64,000 nt of DNA from Gracilaria domingensis (GCA_022539475.1 VCMS01000109.1:166095-230094); one strand, 5' to 3'; counted from the stretch's first letter, positions 20,138 through 32,206 are shown. Notes: generated by a model not told the origin, from the sequence alone. Numbers and translations: made by a program.

Positions 20138-20534
20138 TGCAAGTGTTCGAATGTTTTTGTGTGACGATAGAAATGGAAGATGGGGCGGAGAACTGCTGGG
20201 GTAAAGAGTGATACTTAAGTACAAACGGTTGGGAAGCGCAGAACGGGAACATGGTTCACTTTGTGAAAGTGAGCGAAATGTATGATATGTGATTGTACTG
20301 AATGAATGATAGGCCTTGTATGAGACGACAAGCCACAAAGTGTGATGATGTTTTATGAAAAGTAGGTGGAAGAGTAGAAAGTGTACAATGAATGAAACTG
20401 ATTTCGAACCTGAGTTGTAAAGTAGTTGTAAAGTACGAGTTACGGGGAGCTTGAATACAGGATGAAAGGAGCCATTTTGGCTTCATAAATGACGTGAACG
20501 GGTTCTATAGCTTCACTCGGATTGCCATAATTAA

Positions 20535-20855
20535 AAGGATGAAGTTGGGTTGCGCCCAAATACGTCTATAAAGATCGTAGAAGCACTTATGAAGGAAGGA
20601 GTTGTAGACATGTTATTGTTGATGACGGTGGAGCCAGGGTTTGGAGGACAGGCGTTTATGGAGGGTGTTCTTGATAAGGTGCGACATGCAAGGGAGTTTT
20701 ACCCAAGAATAGGGATACAGGTGGATGGGGGTATTGGACTGAGTACTGTGAAAGCAGTAGTGAAGGCCGGTGCAAACATTTCAGTTGCAGGATCTGCCAT
20801 CTTTGGCTCGAGTAACCCAGCTCATGTCATAGCTGGTTTTCGAAAGGTTGGTTAG
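20535..20855 (+). pseudogene. C-terminal fragment of ribulose-phosphate 3-epimerase
   Basis: The frame opens at 20,535 after a TAA and immediately matches the epimerase barrel: GLRPNTSIK, then the signature TVEPGFGGQAFM, VDGGIGLSTV with the catalytic-barrel Asp, and AGSAIFGS at the phosphate-binding site. The enzyme interconverts ribulose-5-phosphate and xylulose-5-phosphate in the pentose-phosphate and Calvin cycles. The first half of the barrel, including the first catalytic Asp and metal ligands, is missing. It is a truncated copy, or an exon whose partners cannot be seen here. Confidence 0.75.
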
Positions 20856-20924
20856 AGATAGTAGCATAAATTTATTGTTTATTACATTGTTACCTTTACT
20901 TGTTATCACGACTATATTCTCCGT

Positions 20925-21250
20925 CTCCATTGGAGATGTATTTCTCTTGTATCACAACCGGTCAAGGATGTGAGAGAACATCAATATATCCCCAGTGGAC
21001 GCTGAGAGGGAGGATGAACTACTCTACGTGCTATCATTGTTACCCATCCGGTGTCGAGTGGTGACATATTCTTTTTTTGTCACAACCCACAAAGGATGTG
21101 ACGGAAGAAGAACATGCCCCCAGTCGAGACAGAGGGTGAGCAACTCTAAGTACAATCACTAGTCCCTAGCTTGCCTCCACTGGCAATATCTTCCTGTTTT
21201 GCTATAACCATCGAGTGGGGTTACGGTGGAAGAGAAAAATATCGTCGGTC
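20925..21250. repeat. Three imperfect tandem repeats of about 125 bp
   Basis: Each unit has a TGTATCACAACC-type word, an AAGGATGTGA-type word, a CCCCAGT-GACGCTGAGAGGG-type stretch and a spacer. Units begin near 20,925, 21,050 and 21,175. The third is the most diverged. Confidence 0.55.
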
Positions 21251-21495
21251 GAGGCGAGGTGGGTGGGGATTATGTGAGCGCGAAAGAGGAGACAGAGAGG
21301 TGGCGCTCAAATAGTGGAAGTTGCGAAGGTGTACAGTAGATGTTTTGGCGGGAAATGGGATGAGGGAAACAGGGACAATCATGGTGCTGGATATAGCCCG
21401 TGTGGTTGGACAGTGGGGGTGGACAGCACAGTTTAGCTCGATTGCACTGTATCGCAGCGGAAACTTCGATCCAACTACTACTTCTTCTTCTGAAG

Positions 21496-22528
21496 ATGTC
21501 GAACGGATACGTGAAGGATGAGGAGCTGTTGGCGCTGTTGGAGGGGAAGGAGGTACCGCCGACGCCGTCACCAAATCGGGAAGAGGACGTGATTACGGCG
21601 GCTGGTCGGATGTCGCAGAAGAACGAAGTGGCTGATGAACGAAAGAAGTGTGAGGCGAGGAGAGGGGATGGTGATGAGGTGGAGAAGGGTGTAGAATTGG
21701 AGGTGGAGGGGATCGCAATGGAGAGAAGGGGTGCGGTGCATCTGAGTCAGTTAGAGGTTGGAGACCAGACAGAGAGTGGGGGCGGAGAGGGTGACAGGGA
21801 GATGCGGTTTGTGGGGGAGATGAAGGCGAGAGTGGGGATGTTGGGGTTGGTGATAAAGGAGCAACTGGACGATGGAATTGTGGAGATTGTAACGGAAATG
21901 GCGGTGTGGTGCTGAGTGGGGGTGGTAGTGGTGTTTCGGTTGAGGCGATTTCGAGCCTGCGGAATTCGTTGTCGGTATTGGGAGTGGAGATGAGAAATCA
22001 TGTGTATGGGATAGTGGAGTGTGCGGGAAGGGAGGTTGGAGAGTTGCGGGAGGAGAATAGGGTTCTGAACGAGAGGTTGGACGTGCTGGAGAAGGAGGTG
22101 AAGGAGCTGGGCAAGAGGCAAAGATTGGTGGAAGAGGAGACGGTGAAAGAACGTGTGGAGGGAAAGACGGAGAAGGGAAGTGTGGGAAGGGTGGCGGTGC
22201 AGAAGGGGTCCCCTGTGACACCGAACACAAAGGGTGGTGGGGTTGGGGATGGGAAGAGCCGTCTGAAGAAGAGGCGTAAGGAGATGAAGAAGGTGGTGGA
22301 GGAGGTGCCGCGGGAGGGAGTCGGAGCTCCGGTGGTCACTGGGTTTAGGAGTGCGGCGAAGGTAGCGCGGACTGCGAAGGGGATTCTGAGGGGACAGGAG
22401 GAGAGAAGGATGGGAGGGATGTGAAGCCGTTTTGGGCGAGGCGGGTATACGAGAAGGGGGAGGGTTGTCCACCTGACTTCTACAAAATGACGTTTGCGGA
22501 GACGGAGAGAGAGGATGCGAACGCGTGA
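21496..22528 (+). pseudogene. Glu/Lys-rich coiled-coil protein in three reading frames
   Basis: The ATG at 21,496 opens a frame ending at TGA 21,913-21,915. A second frame (from 21,906) continues with a long coiled coil near 22,030-22,160 (REENRVLNERLDVLEKEVKEL). A third frame takes over near 22,390 and ends at TGA 22,528 with a plausible folded tail (KPFWARRVYEKGEG). The composition carries smoothly across both shifts, so this looks like one gene with two 1-base frameshifts. The coding strand is very purine-rich, and the complement is therefore also open. No homologue is recognised; a structural or gag-like role is possible. Confidence 0.45.
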
Positions 22529-22885
22529 TGGGCGAGAATTGGGTATATAGCGGGGGTGGTGTGGACTGGGAAGAAGTGATGGGATGATTGAGGTGGGATG
22601 AGTTGCGATTGGCATTGCAAAATGGGAGAAAATGGAAAGGCAAACTAGCACGAGTGCAGTTTTGAGAGAGGGTCGCGGAAAAGAGTGAATGGGGTGGTGC
22701 GGCGAAGTAGAACCTCTACAAAAACTAGGGGAACCAAGAAGTAAACTGCGCGAAATGGAATTTAATATTCCAAAATTTCTTAATTTTTTGAGTGCCAGCC
22801 TCTGCTACCCCCTCGCGCGCCCCAAATAGCCCCAAAACTAGCTTAGTTTCCAAAGCGAACAGACCATATTCCACTTTGCAGAACA
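22529..22885. other. Spacer with terminus-like sequence next to the element 1 fragment
   Basis: No gene. Near 22,825-22,865 the words CCCCAAAACTAGC and GCGAACAGAC appear in the same order as at the right end of element 1 (10,720-10,740). Near 22,640 there is an ACTAGCACGAGTG word also found at 10,568. This may be a rearranged element end. Confidence 0.3.
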
Positions 22886-24889
22886 CAGACGTTCTGTCTC
22901 TGGCCACCCCTTGATACATCCGTACTTAGAAGGCCTACAACCGTCAACACCCAAGCGTTCAAACGTGCGAGTAACAGTATTGTGTCATCTGAGAAGGCGC
23001 CAGCATCCTTGTCTTCCACATCACAGCCAATAAACTTCTTCAGTACTTGTACCGCAACACGTTTTCGGAAGAACAAGTCTTGATCTTCCGTCGGCATATC
23101 CTCCACATTGTCCGCATTTGAGTACTTTAGACGAACAACTGGGGCTTTTCTCCGCCATGAAGTGTTCGGTACACCATTTTCGTCAAGACACAGGATGTTC
23201 TCCTGCGCTTCCTTCAACTGCATTCTGAGTTCGTTAGCATTCTCTTCCACCAGCTTCGTTCTTCTCCAAATGAGATCATAGCACAGGAGCAGAAATAGTT
23301 TATCCCTTGTATTTCTATTCTGAACGCCCAAGACGTCACTCATGTTCTGCCCCATTCTCTGTATGAGGCACATGTACTCACAAAGTTCCAGTATACACCT
23401 GTCGGTAAGAGATGCTTTCCTAATCCCTTCCCAGCGCAACTTCTTCAACTCGCTTTCAACCATTTTCTTCAGCAAAGAATCTGCCGCCCCCCTCTACCGA
23501 CCGTGTGAACATGTAAAATCTGCCCAAGAGCTCCACGGCGTTTTTAGGAACCATGTATGAACCACCTTCTTCCGGCTCAATAAGCCCTTCCCCACTCTCA
23601 CTTGCGTCTTCCACGTTCTAGGCACGGTTACCCCGATTCCGGGTGAGCGACTCACCTTCGAGCCATAGCTCACTTGTTTCTCTCCTTGCCCACGTCAGAA
23701 TATTGTCATAAACCGCTCGAGCAACCCCTCAAAACTCGTCGCACACCTCAATTTTATGCTTCTTTCGACCTGTCTGCCCAGGTTCACCAGCACGTGTACT
23801 CTTATCTCCCTCCTGTTTCAGTGCCAGCATTAGCCCTTGAATGACTAAATCTTTCTCTTCAAGCTTGTTTTTCAAAGTCGTACTCTGCTCTTGGGCGACC
23901 TTCACTAGAATTCTCCGAGCCATTAAGTTCTCTTGAAGCGTCTTAACCTTTTCTTTCAAGCAATTCAGTTCATTTAAAAGATCACATCTGTTTATAGAGG
24001 TTGAATTCACACCAGTGTGGATATTTTCCGGTATTTACCTAGCCTCTTCGGGGACAGGCCCAAGTAATGCCACAGGATTCGGTGTTATTTCGTTGTCGGA
24101 ACTATCCTCATGTGCAACAAACTTAGACACGAGGGACTGCGGGCCTTCTCTGTCCACCTTTGGCACGGCTCCCAACTCTAACTCCTGTGTCTGTCCTCTT
24201 CCATGGCATCCTATACCAGATGAATTGGGCCTCGTACGAGCTGCAACGGCCCCCGTTCTGGAAAGAGGGGAAGGTCGAAGAGTAACTCGCCTATCAGACA
24301 TCTCTCGATTTCTGATTGTCTTTTTCCCTTATCCAGACTCATTGCGCGGCATAATACGATTCATAGCGGCCCCAGTTCTAGAAGACAGGGAGGGACGTGA
24401 CGATCTTAATATATTAGGGGTCTCACGACTTCTGGTCATTGTTCCTTGTTGTCCAGATCCACTGGGAGGCGCAACCGGCGCCCCAGTAGCTCCGGTCTTC
24501 GATATCGGCGGGGGATGTGAAGTTCTTGGTGTAATACGAGTATCTTCAGTTCTACTTGTCATGCCCTCCTGTCCTGAGCCGCTGGGCCGAGTTACCTCCT
24601 CTTCTTGGGGAGCAGGCACAGGTGCACGATTTGCATTATCGGCAGTTGACGGCCCGACATCGTTCGCTGATCCACGAATGCTTGAGGCACTCCCCGAAGA
24701 CACTCAGCGGCAGGATGGGCAAGAAACTACTGTAGAAGGACGCCCACTGACTCTCTTCTTCGTCGTAGACGATTTCCGTCTAGAAAGTGCGGTGCTTTTA
24801 GCCTGATTCGTATAATCCGATGCTCTTCTCTTCTCCTGCACATTCTTGTTTCGCTCCGTACTATTTCGCTTTCTCTGCGCTACACCCAT
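22886..24889 (-). pseudogene. Coiled-coil transposon protein, broken copy (element 2)
   Basis: Begins at the ATG at 24,889 (MGVAQRKRNSTERN), matching 2,912 of element 1. It is split over several frames: 24,889-24,704, 24,703-24,329, 24,301-24,035, 24,010-23,729 and 23,475 onward. The coiled coil near 23,985-23,800 is recognisable. Importantly, it reads through the point where element 1 is frameshifted, joining the main part to the C-terminal module (VEDKDAGAFSDDTILLLARLN). The C-terminal module is then cut off at 22,886. Confidence 0.75.
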
Positions 24890-25120
24890 GTTGTGGAGAA
24901 AAGCGGGGTAAGGAAACGAAAGAGTTGGAAGTGGGAGGGGGAGGGCATGGTTCAGATATTCCGAGAGGCTCCCCAGTCCCTGCTTTTTTGGAATTTGAGA
25001 TGCGCAATGGTCGCAAATATCGCCGTTGCGAATAGATGAAGAGCTGCGGTGTACAACCCGTATTCCAGCCGGCTGCAGAATTCACAAGCATATTTACTTT
25101 CTATTCGGTACTGGAGTCAT

Positions 25121-25358
25121 CTATTGCTCCAATGTCAGAGCCCAGTCCCAGGCGTACTGCTCTCCGTACTTGAAATACAACTTTTCGGCCCTCTCAATAT
25201 CTCTTACTGCTCTGCAACGAAATAGAGCATAGTTAGAAAGGTCGGACTTAAATTGTATCTCGGACTTTGCTTCCATCATCTGCACATCGGCACTTCGAGT
25301 CCTGTTAAACTGGGGCTGCGATAAATGGGGATCCCCGGCATGATATCCGGCGTCGTTA
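25121..25358 (-). pseudogene. C-terminal remnant of the methyltransferase-SET protein (element 2)
   Basis: On the minus strand this encodes the last part of the SET domain, including NYALFRCRAVRDIE, a changed EKLYFKYGEQYAWDW and the stop at 25,121-25,123. The element 1 gene has GEELYFNYGEQY at the same place. The copy is cut at 25,358, so it contains no methyltransferase domain. Confidence 0.75.
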
Positions 25359-26506
25359 ATGCTAGATTATTAAGCATTGTAACCCCAAGTAGTGGCGTCT
25401 CTTGTGTGTCAGCTTACAAAAAGTGCGGAGTCGGAAAGTGACAGCTCGTGACCAGTCACTAATAACACCGGCTACCAAATGCCATGCCTTGGGGGACTGA
25501 AACAAGGCCTCTAAAAAACACGTACGTAAAACACGCACCCAAATTATATAACTCGACATCTCATTTGTAGTTTAGTTCATCTCGCTTCGCTACGAAAATC
25601 TCAGGCATGGTGGTAAGGGGTCATTACATTTTCTTGAGGGATCATTCCGTTGTACAAAAAAGATTATTTGAAACGCAGATAGTTACTTATAGAGCAGGGT
25701 CCTTTTCATAATTAATCAATTTCATTCCTATTAGTGTGATATTTGACCCCAACTGCCTCTTTCTTCCTGCATTTGTACTCAATCCTTCCATTTATTTCTC
25801 TTGAGCAACGTATCTCTTTCAAAGAAAGCATATCTTTTAGCAACTTCACAAGTTTCCTGCCGATTGAGCAAACGTTGCCAATCAACAATCTATTTTTGTT
25901 GAACTGCACTATTATAAGACAACCTTTTGAATTCTTAATATTCTTCCTTACTGTGCACAACAAATTCTAATTCCTAATTAGTAGTAAAAATTTCTACAGA
26001 AGGTCAACATTCTGTACGAAAATTGTCTAATCATCTCCACAAAACTAGGATTTTGCTTTTTTGTCATTGAAGGTAGTGATTCTTGGCGTGAAAATTTTTG
26101 ACGACAAGCAGTAGGAACTTTTAACAGGAGGCACATTGAAACAACTCTTGAAGTCAATTGAAAGCTAGTAATCCAGAAACCAAATGTAACTTTGCATGTA
26201 TTACTTCTGATACATCAGCAAAGACTAAAAACTTTACGTTCATGTTGAATGGTATGGAATGGATCGACGTCACACCTTCCAAATCCGTAGAATGTTATGC
26301 GAGACACTTTTTCTCCATTGCAAACTAGCGGTAACCGATTTCAACCTTATCTCTCCGCACTGAGGTCTTTCTATTGTCATTCTAAGCTAATTCTTCTTAT
26401 TCCTCGGTCGTTGCAAACAGGCATAAAGGCCATTGCGCACCGCTATTATTAAAAGTGATCAAGTGTTCTCATTCTCTCTACCGAATGACCTGAAGCACGC
26501 TGTAAC
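25359..26506. other. AT-rich intergenic DNA, nothing recognised
   Basis: Short low-complexity frames only (for example 25,743-25,970). No domain, repeat or RNA gene is recognised. The base composition changes from the GC-balanced transposon DNA to AT-rich DNA here. Confidence 0.4.
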
Positions 26507-27503
26507 ATGTCGCTCGCATTTCGCCTTCGATACAACACCTTCTCACGCTCCATAAAACGATTACCAAAACTTTCAGGTCTTTCTTCGAGACGTTCGAGGT
26601 GTACCATCACCGTGTCGCAATCTGCCTCGAGACGTGTGGTCTTCCAAGGAACTCCCCAAATCACGGCCATTGCGTTGAAGAAGCTGTATTACGCATCTGG
26701 CAGCAGTCAACCAAACTACGAAGTAAACGGGGTTGTCACTCAGCCACCGTCATCGCAAGGTCGCAAACGCGTTTTGACCAAATCCCCAGTTCACGCCTTA
26801 GCCAAGCAAATAGGCTTATCACCCATTCTAACCCCGGTACGTGCCAGCGAACAACATATTCTCGACGCGATATCAGCGATTTAGCCTGACTTTCGTATCT
26901 CAGCCGCGTATGGAAATTTCTTACCGAAACAAATTTTGGACCTCCCAAAGTTTAGTAGGCTGAACATCCGCCCCAGCCTACTAGCGGAGTTTTGTGGTGC
27001 GGCTCCGGTTTCACGGGCTTTAGAAGCTGGTGTACAGAAGACAGGAGTTTCGGTACACTGTCCTGAAGATGGATGCCGGTCCAGTGGTTGCCATCGAAGA
27101 AAGACCTCTTACTGGCGATGAGCAAGCGCCGGAACTACTGGAGGAGCTATTCGACTCTGGCGTAGAAGCGCTGTTGCAAATTCTGCTGAGAATGTGAGAA
27201 AGGACTTTGAAAATGATTGAGTAAGACGAGAGTCGAGTGAGCCATGCGGCAAAACTGTCCAAAGAAGAAGCGAAACTGAGCTCTATGGAGAATCCGGTTC
27301 TGATTCACAATAAAGTGCGTGCCTTCGCTGGGCGGCCGGGAACGTGGGCCGATTTCATCTTAGGTGACGGTGATGATGCAAAACCAATTCGACGGAAGAT
27401 TGGCAAGACCGTCGTTCTTCGAAGGGAGGGCGGGGTCTGTATTGTGGAATACACAACGTCGACTTTGATTCACAAAAAGAAACTTAGTTATTACTTGTGG
27501 TGA
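26507..27503 (+). pseudogene. Methionyl-tRNA formyltransferase relic
   Basis: The family formylates initiator Met-tRNA in mitochondria and plastids. In order: a Ser/Arg-rich N-terminus like a targeting peptide; RVVFQGTPQ; VNGVVTQPPSSQGR; AAYGNFLPKQILDLP; LNIRPSLLAEFCGAAPVSRA, the site of the conserved Asn-His-Ser core, where His is Arg; DAGPVVAIEERPL; and the C-terminal domain KLSKEEAKL...IHNKVRAFAGRPGTW. It is interrupted by TAG (26,882-26,884), a frameshift near 27,065, TGA (27,195-27,197) and TAA (27,222-27,224). No introns are seen, so it could be a processed copy, although intron-poor hosts make that weak evidence. Confidence 0.85.
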
Positions 27504-27871
27504 GGGCAGTCGTCTTGGATTGATTGAGGTGCAACCGCCAGGGAAGAGAATGATGGAGACAGCAAGTTTTGGGAATGGGATGAGAGGGCGCTCGTTGCAA
27601 AGAAAGCTGCTTCCGTACTAATCTTGCAACAAGTCTTGTTCTTACTAACGGGAATAAATTCACCCAGCATTATTCAACCGTTTCACTCCATGGAAAGACG
27701 TTCCATTGCCTCTTATCACCATACACAAGTGTTCTGTGCTTCCGAGGGAGGGCGCCGTGCGTACTAGGATGCAGCTGTTGCAGTTGAACATAACATGAAA
27801 CGGTACTAGCTAAGCGTTTATTTCGTAGTATACACACGTTCCGTGAATACAACGACTCTCGGGCGTTCCGC

Positions 27872-28990
27872 TCAGCTTGGAGTAGAGGGTCGCGGAGGCG
27901 GCACCATGTCAGGCGGCGGTGGCGGGATCTCTCCAGGCGGTGGTGGTGGTCGTGGTGCCATGTCGTTGGGCGGCGAGGGCGGCGGCAGTGAGATTCCCAT
28001 CGCAGGTAAAGGATGCTGTTGCACCGGATGCGAAGGAGGTGGATATTGAACGCCAGAATAAGCATACGACGATTCTGCTGTCGGTAAGCGCTTTGTGGAG
28101 CAAATGAAGGTGGTAAAACATCGTGTTGGGCAATAGCGGCGACAAGATTTCATCCCGGTGGTGGTGGGGCTGGTCTCGTGGCAAATGCGCTCTCCATGAG
28201 CCATGGCGGACCTTTTTTTCCTGCTTTTGTTCAGGATACGTTTTCCCGTCAACCTGGGCCATGAACGACTCGAAATCAGCATCGAGTTCGCCGCCTTCGG
28301 TCTTCTTGGAGCAGTCTGCTGTGGGATGGGGATGGGAAGTATCGTTGCAGTTTTCCCATCTAATAGATTTGTCGAACGGACGAGAACCGCGATAATCGCG
28401 TTCTTGTTCTCGAAGAGTGCCGTTCAGCTGCGCTAACTCCCTGAGTTGCGCCTGCTTGTGGATCATTATCGTTGTCTGCTCTAGGCGTGATTATGTCCAT
28501 TATCTTTCGCTTACACTGTTCAATACACTGTTCACCATCAAATCCTTCTGCAGTGATGATAACATGTAAAGGCTCAGTATCTTCTATTTGAGCTGGACCG
28601 CTTGCTCTGCCATCGTTGACACTTTCCTTGCCTCGAATGGCGACCTTACATTCACAATCCTTCTCCAGACGCTTCTGTGTATTGCTTTGTGGTCCCAGAA
28701 TAAGCCCAATGAAGTTGAGAGTGCCCTCCTTTTCCTTCGGGAAATACAGATTATCGACGAATTTGGGCAGAAGCCTATTTCGCGGCGGACTGAATTTGGG
28801 GTCTAACTGCTTGAAGCGAGAACAAATGCAGAATCGTTTGGCCTCCTGTCTCTCTGCATCTCGGTCAAAACGAGTCTTGACTCGCTCTCCACGCGAATCA
28901 TACTGTAGCTCTGTAGATGGGGAACGACAGATGTCGTAGACTGGAATGTTACGTGAAATGGTGTGATGGTTGTTGAACTTAGCAAGAAAT
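27872..28990 (-). pseudogene. Splicing factor 1 / branchpoint-binding protein (SF1/BBP) relic
   Basis: The minus strand shows the whole SF1 layout. First comes the N-terminal helix-hairpin motif (LQYDSRGERVKTR), then LDPKFSPP and YFPKEKEGTLNFIGLILGPQ, the KH-domain GxxG-type loop. Next are CECKVAIRGK, IITAEGFDGEQCIEQCK and the QUA2 region (AQLRELAQLNGTLRE), followed by a damaged zinc knuckle (CNDTSHPHPTADC) and a Pro-rich tail (27,872-28,075). At least two frameshifts break it, near 28,463 and near 28,110. One knuckle Cys appears lost. SF1 recognises the intron branchpoint, so a working copy must exist elsewhere in the genome. Confidence 0.85.
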
Positions 28991-29151
28991 ATAGCGCAGC
29001 AAAAGAACTGAAATCATTTGAATATCTCTTGGATAGTTTCTTCGTCACTCTCGTTCACTTGCTGGTTTGCAAGAGTCACAGCATGATTCAGGAACAAGCT
29101 CATGGAGCTAAACCGAGGTAAAGTAGACTAGCAATCATTGCAAGCTTCGCA

Positions 29152-30218
29152 TTAATTCGAATACGGTGCGAAATCCGACGACTTCACGAGTTCCATAAGG
29201 AACTCATCTTTGCAGCCAAGCGATCGATAAAGTTGAAGTGCTCCTCGTTTCAAAGAATGTCCAGAGTAGGCCTTCGCGTCTGCGTTGCCAACACCAAGAG
29301 AGCATAGGCGACTTCGCAAGAGCTCTCTGAACTTCACTGCAGAAAACGCAGTGTCATGTTGCAGCAGTTGTCCGGCGTTATTGTTTCTTCACATTACAAA
29401 ATAAGTAGCCCTCATAGGGTCCGCGAAGACAAACTCATGACAGAAAAGCGATACACGGATCCATAATAATGGATTAACGCAGTCGCTTACATCCTACCCA
29501 CTCACGGATGTGATACAAGCGCTCCTGAGTAGAATTTTTTGTCGCAGCCGGTATGGGGAGTGTAATAGATTCTGACGTTTTGGAAAGATGTTGGTAAGAT
29601 AGCTTAAGTATTTCATCATAACGTACCGCTAAATTTGCGCCTGTTACCAATATTGTATGAACGAGAATGTTTTCGGCCTTCAGAACACCACCATTACCAA
29701 ACCAGAACGTTTCAGCAAGATCGCACACTAAACTCACCGTTATCGGTCGAGCACGCATTCTTAGAGCACAAAATTTTGTACGATGTCCGAAAACGGTCTA
29801 GATCTTCGTTGCTAATAAGCGGGTTTCCATGACATCCTTCACTAGATTTTGGGTTCCAAGAAGAGACATGACCATTATTTAGGTAGACATGCCTTAAGCC
29901 CTGACAAAACGCCAGCACGAAATCGTATCGGAGCAAATTAGGTTGGCGATAGTTGCAGTGCTGGGCTTTAAGATTAATTACAAGCTGGGAGCTAGCTTCC
30001 GAAACCTCTTTTGGATCATTGCTCTTGTTCTGCCCGGCAAGGGAAAGAAGAAGCCGTTCTATCCTTTGTGTGTTAGCTTTTGTCGCCGTACTGTTTGCCA
30101 CTTGAACAAGTTCTTGAACTGGAACAACCTTACCATATTTTTGATTGTTATTTCTTCGAGAAGCCCGTCTCGGGTTTCCATTCCATCCGCGCAGCAACGA
30201 GTCGTACTTTCTTGTCAT
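29152..30218 (-). pseudogene. Tyrosine recombinase relic (Crypton/DIRS-like)
   Basis: Three minus-strand pieces in different frames (30,218-29,712; 29,758-29,474; 29,337-29,152). They contain VRYDEILKLSYQHL, which fits the first catalytic Arg box of tyrosine recombinases, and GHSLKRGALQLYRSLG, which fits the HxxR box. A Tyr near the end (DFAPYSN) may be the nucleophile. The N-terminal piece would be the core-binding domain. No reverse transcriptase is seen beside it, which favours a Crypton-type element over DIRS, but the element is too decayed to be sure. Confidence 0.55.
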
Positions 30219-30810
30219 AGTGGCTTTTATCAGTACAAAAACATTCCCTGATGATCAAGCAACAAACGCCAGGTGCTCGTCGAATTGAGGAGTGTCTGCC
30301 TTTAGTTGCTAGATCATCCAGCGTTCCCAAAGTTGCAACCCAGAATTAGAGGTTCAAAACTTTAAACAAATTTCTTCTGTACAGGTGTTTCAACGTTTCC
30401 TTCACAAATAGCATTCGAATTTCGGTGCATGTCCGCTAGAAACTGTAAAAGTTTGTTGATACGACATGAGATGAAGTGATTCTTCCTCCCAACCCCCAAG
30501 ATCTCAGCATATTATGCAGGGTGAACTTCGTTGTAAATATTTCAAGACATCCAGGCTGCTTTCCTACGCAGGATTGTGACGAGGTACTAATCTAATTTGT
30601 TATGACTTCATGCACCATTTCTTGTACGGCCTTGTGAGCAGTGCTGGACCATGTCGTAACACTAAGAAAATTCAACGTCTTCAGAACGTAACTTTTCCAA
30701 CACGCAGATCTAATTCCTACATTGATCAAAGAGCTTTGGAGCGACGGGGAACAAAGGCTGTTACAAAAGGATGAGGGACAGGCAGTGGTTTAGTCGTCCC
30801 TATTCAGATT

Positions 30811-31393
30811 ATGCAAGAAGGATCAACGGCTGATAAGATTCGAAATGATATCATTTCCCTGGCTCGGTCTACACTGGAGTCTCGCAAAACGTTGTTTGAA
30901 TTTGAGCGCAATTCCAGTCAAGATCTTTCTTACCATGTAGGACATGATCAAGTGCATTTTACGCTTTCGCAGCGAGGGCTGAAGAAGATTTGTGACCGAA
31001 AATCATGTCAAAACTGCAGAAATAAGTTCTCTTCGAATGCGCCATCCTTTCCAAGAGAACTGTGACTTCTCGGATCCACAAAATACTAACACTAACGATG
31101 GCGATGCAGTTGGATGTCCTGGGCCAGAAAGAGACATTGAGAGCCCTGTTCCCCGTTCAGAACGAAGACTTAGTATTTCAAAGAGACAACCCATGATTTT
31201 CACCCTTTACGTACCAGGACTTCCACGAAGTATAGAAAGATTAGTAGAAATTTGGACATATGGGATTCCCGAGCAAGGCCTAATCCCTGTTCGTCTCCTT
31301 AAGGATGCAAAGTGTAGATCATCATTGTTGGTAGGATATTCTAGTAACGCCTGGTGCAAACAGTGGTCAGAAAAATGCTTACAAGCGCTATAG
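30811..31393 (+). pseudogene. Possible GCR1_C-like DNA-binding relic
   Basis: Two overlapping frames (30,811-31,065 and 30,992-31,393). The second has a stretch with IERLVEIWTYGIPEQG, IPVRLLKDA and a basic W-containing helix. This resembles the GCR1_C domain (an IW-Ew pattern, then a Trp-Arg pair) often found with Crypton recombinases. The match is by eye and partial. Its position 0.6 kb from the tyrosine recombinase relic, on the opposite strand, supports a link. Confidence 0.3.
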
Positions 31394-32206
31394 GGATCTT
31401 GTGTACAGCGTTTCATAGTTTGCTCCTCTCACTTTCAACATTTATGCCAAGAAGGATGCGGAGAAATGGAAAAAAGCGCTGCAAGAATTTCATGATGTGT
31501 ATGATGTCAATAGTACCCCTCGTTCTTTAACCAAGGCCTTGACTTTATATCTGTAGAACATTCTGTGAAAAAAGGGCAAAAAAGTTGAAAGAAGCACCGT
31601 GAGGAACTGATCAGCCGACGTGTGTTGCTTTATTTTCTGCATGCTCGGTGGAGGGTTGAACACGAGTATGCATGTAACACGAGTGATAACAGAAACTAGA
31701 ATTAGAATATGAAATATCTAGTTTGAAAATTTAGCAAACTCTTTGCCGCCTGACAAGTAGAACATAACGGCCATTTTTAGAAGACTTCTGTTACAATTTG
31801 CGAGTAATACTCTCGTTGTGTGTCGTGTATATTTTTCTTGAGCATGGCGTTCGATAATAATCTATCTAACAATATTCAGTGGCTGCTCTCCAGTACAACA
31901 AACATTTTTTTTAGACTGTACGTGTCACAAAAGGATAGGAAAGGATTAAACGACTTTCAGTACCGCATAAAAGATCGACAATTTCACGCTCTTTAAGGGT
32001 AGAGACACCGATTAAATTACAGAGAAAAACTCAAATCACGAGTTCATGTTCCAAACCCATCGATCTCTCCCAGGCATATGTATATTTCTTTTCAAATATG
32101 ATTCTCGTTTTACAAGACAAATAAATACTTCAAATTACGAAAAGAAAAGATTAACACTCTACAATGCCTGAAAAACAATCTTTTACACGTAATGTTAGCA
32201 TTCAGC
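31394..32206. other. AT-rich intergenic DNA, nothing recognised
   Basis: No gene-like frame, RNA gene or repeat is recognised in this stretch. Confidence 0.4.

Larger units (their letters stand above)
22886..25358 (-). mobile_element. Element 2: inverted, truncated copy of the central part of element 1
   Basis: In reverse orientation this matches about 2,425-4,915 of element 1: the last part of the methyltransferase-SET gene, the spacer, and most of the coiled-coil gene. Homology ends abruptly at both sides (about 22,886 and 25,358). No transposase is attached. It has several frameshifts and stops, so it is an older or less constrained copy. Confidence 0.8.

Noticed and set aside
21747..22643. 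Minus-strand 298-codon open frame
   Set aside because: Pro/Ser/His-rich complement of a purine-rich coding strand; the opposite strand gives the coherent coiled-coil protein.
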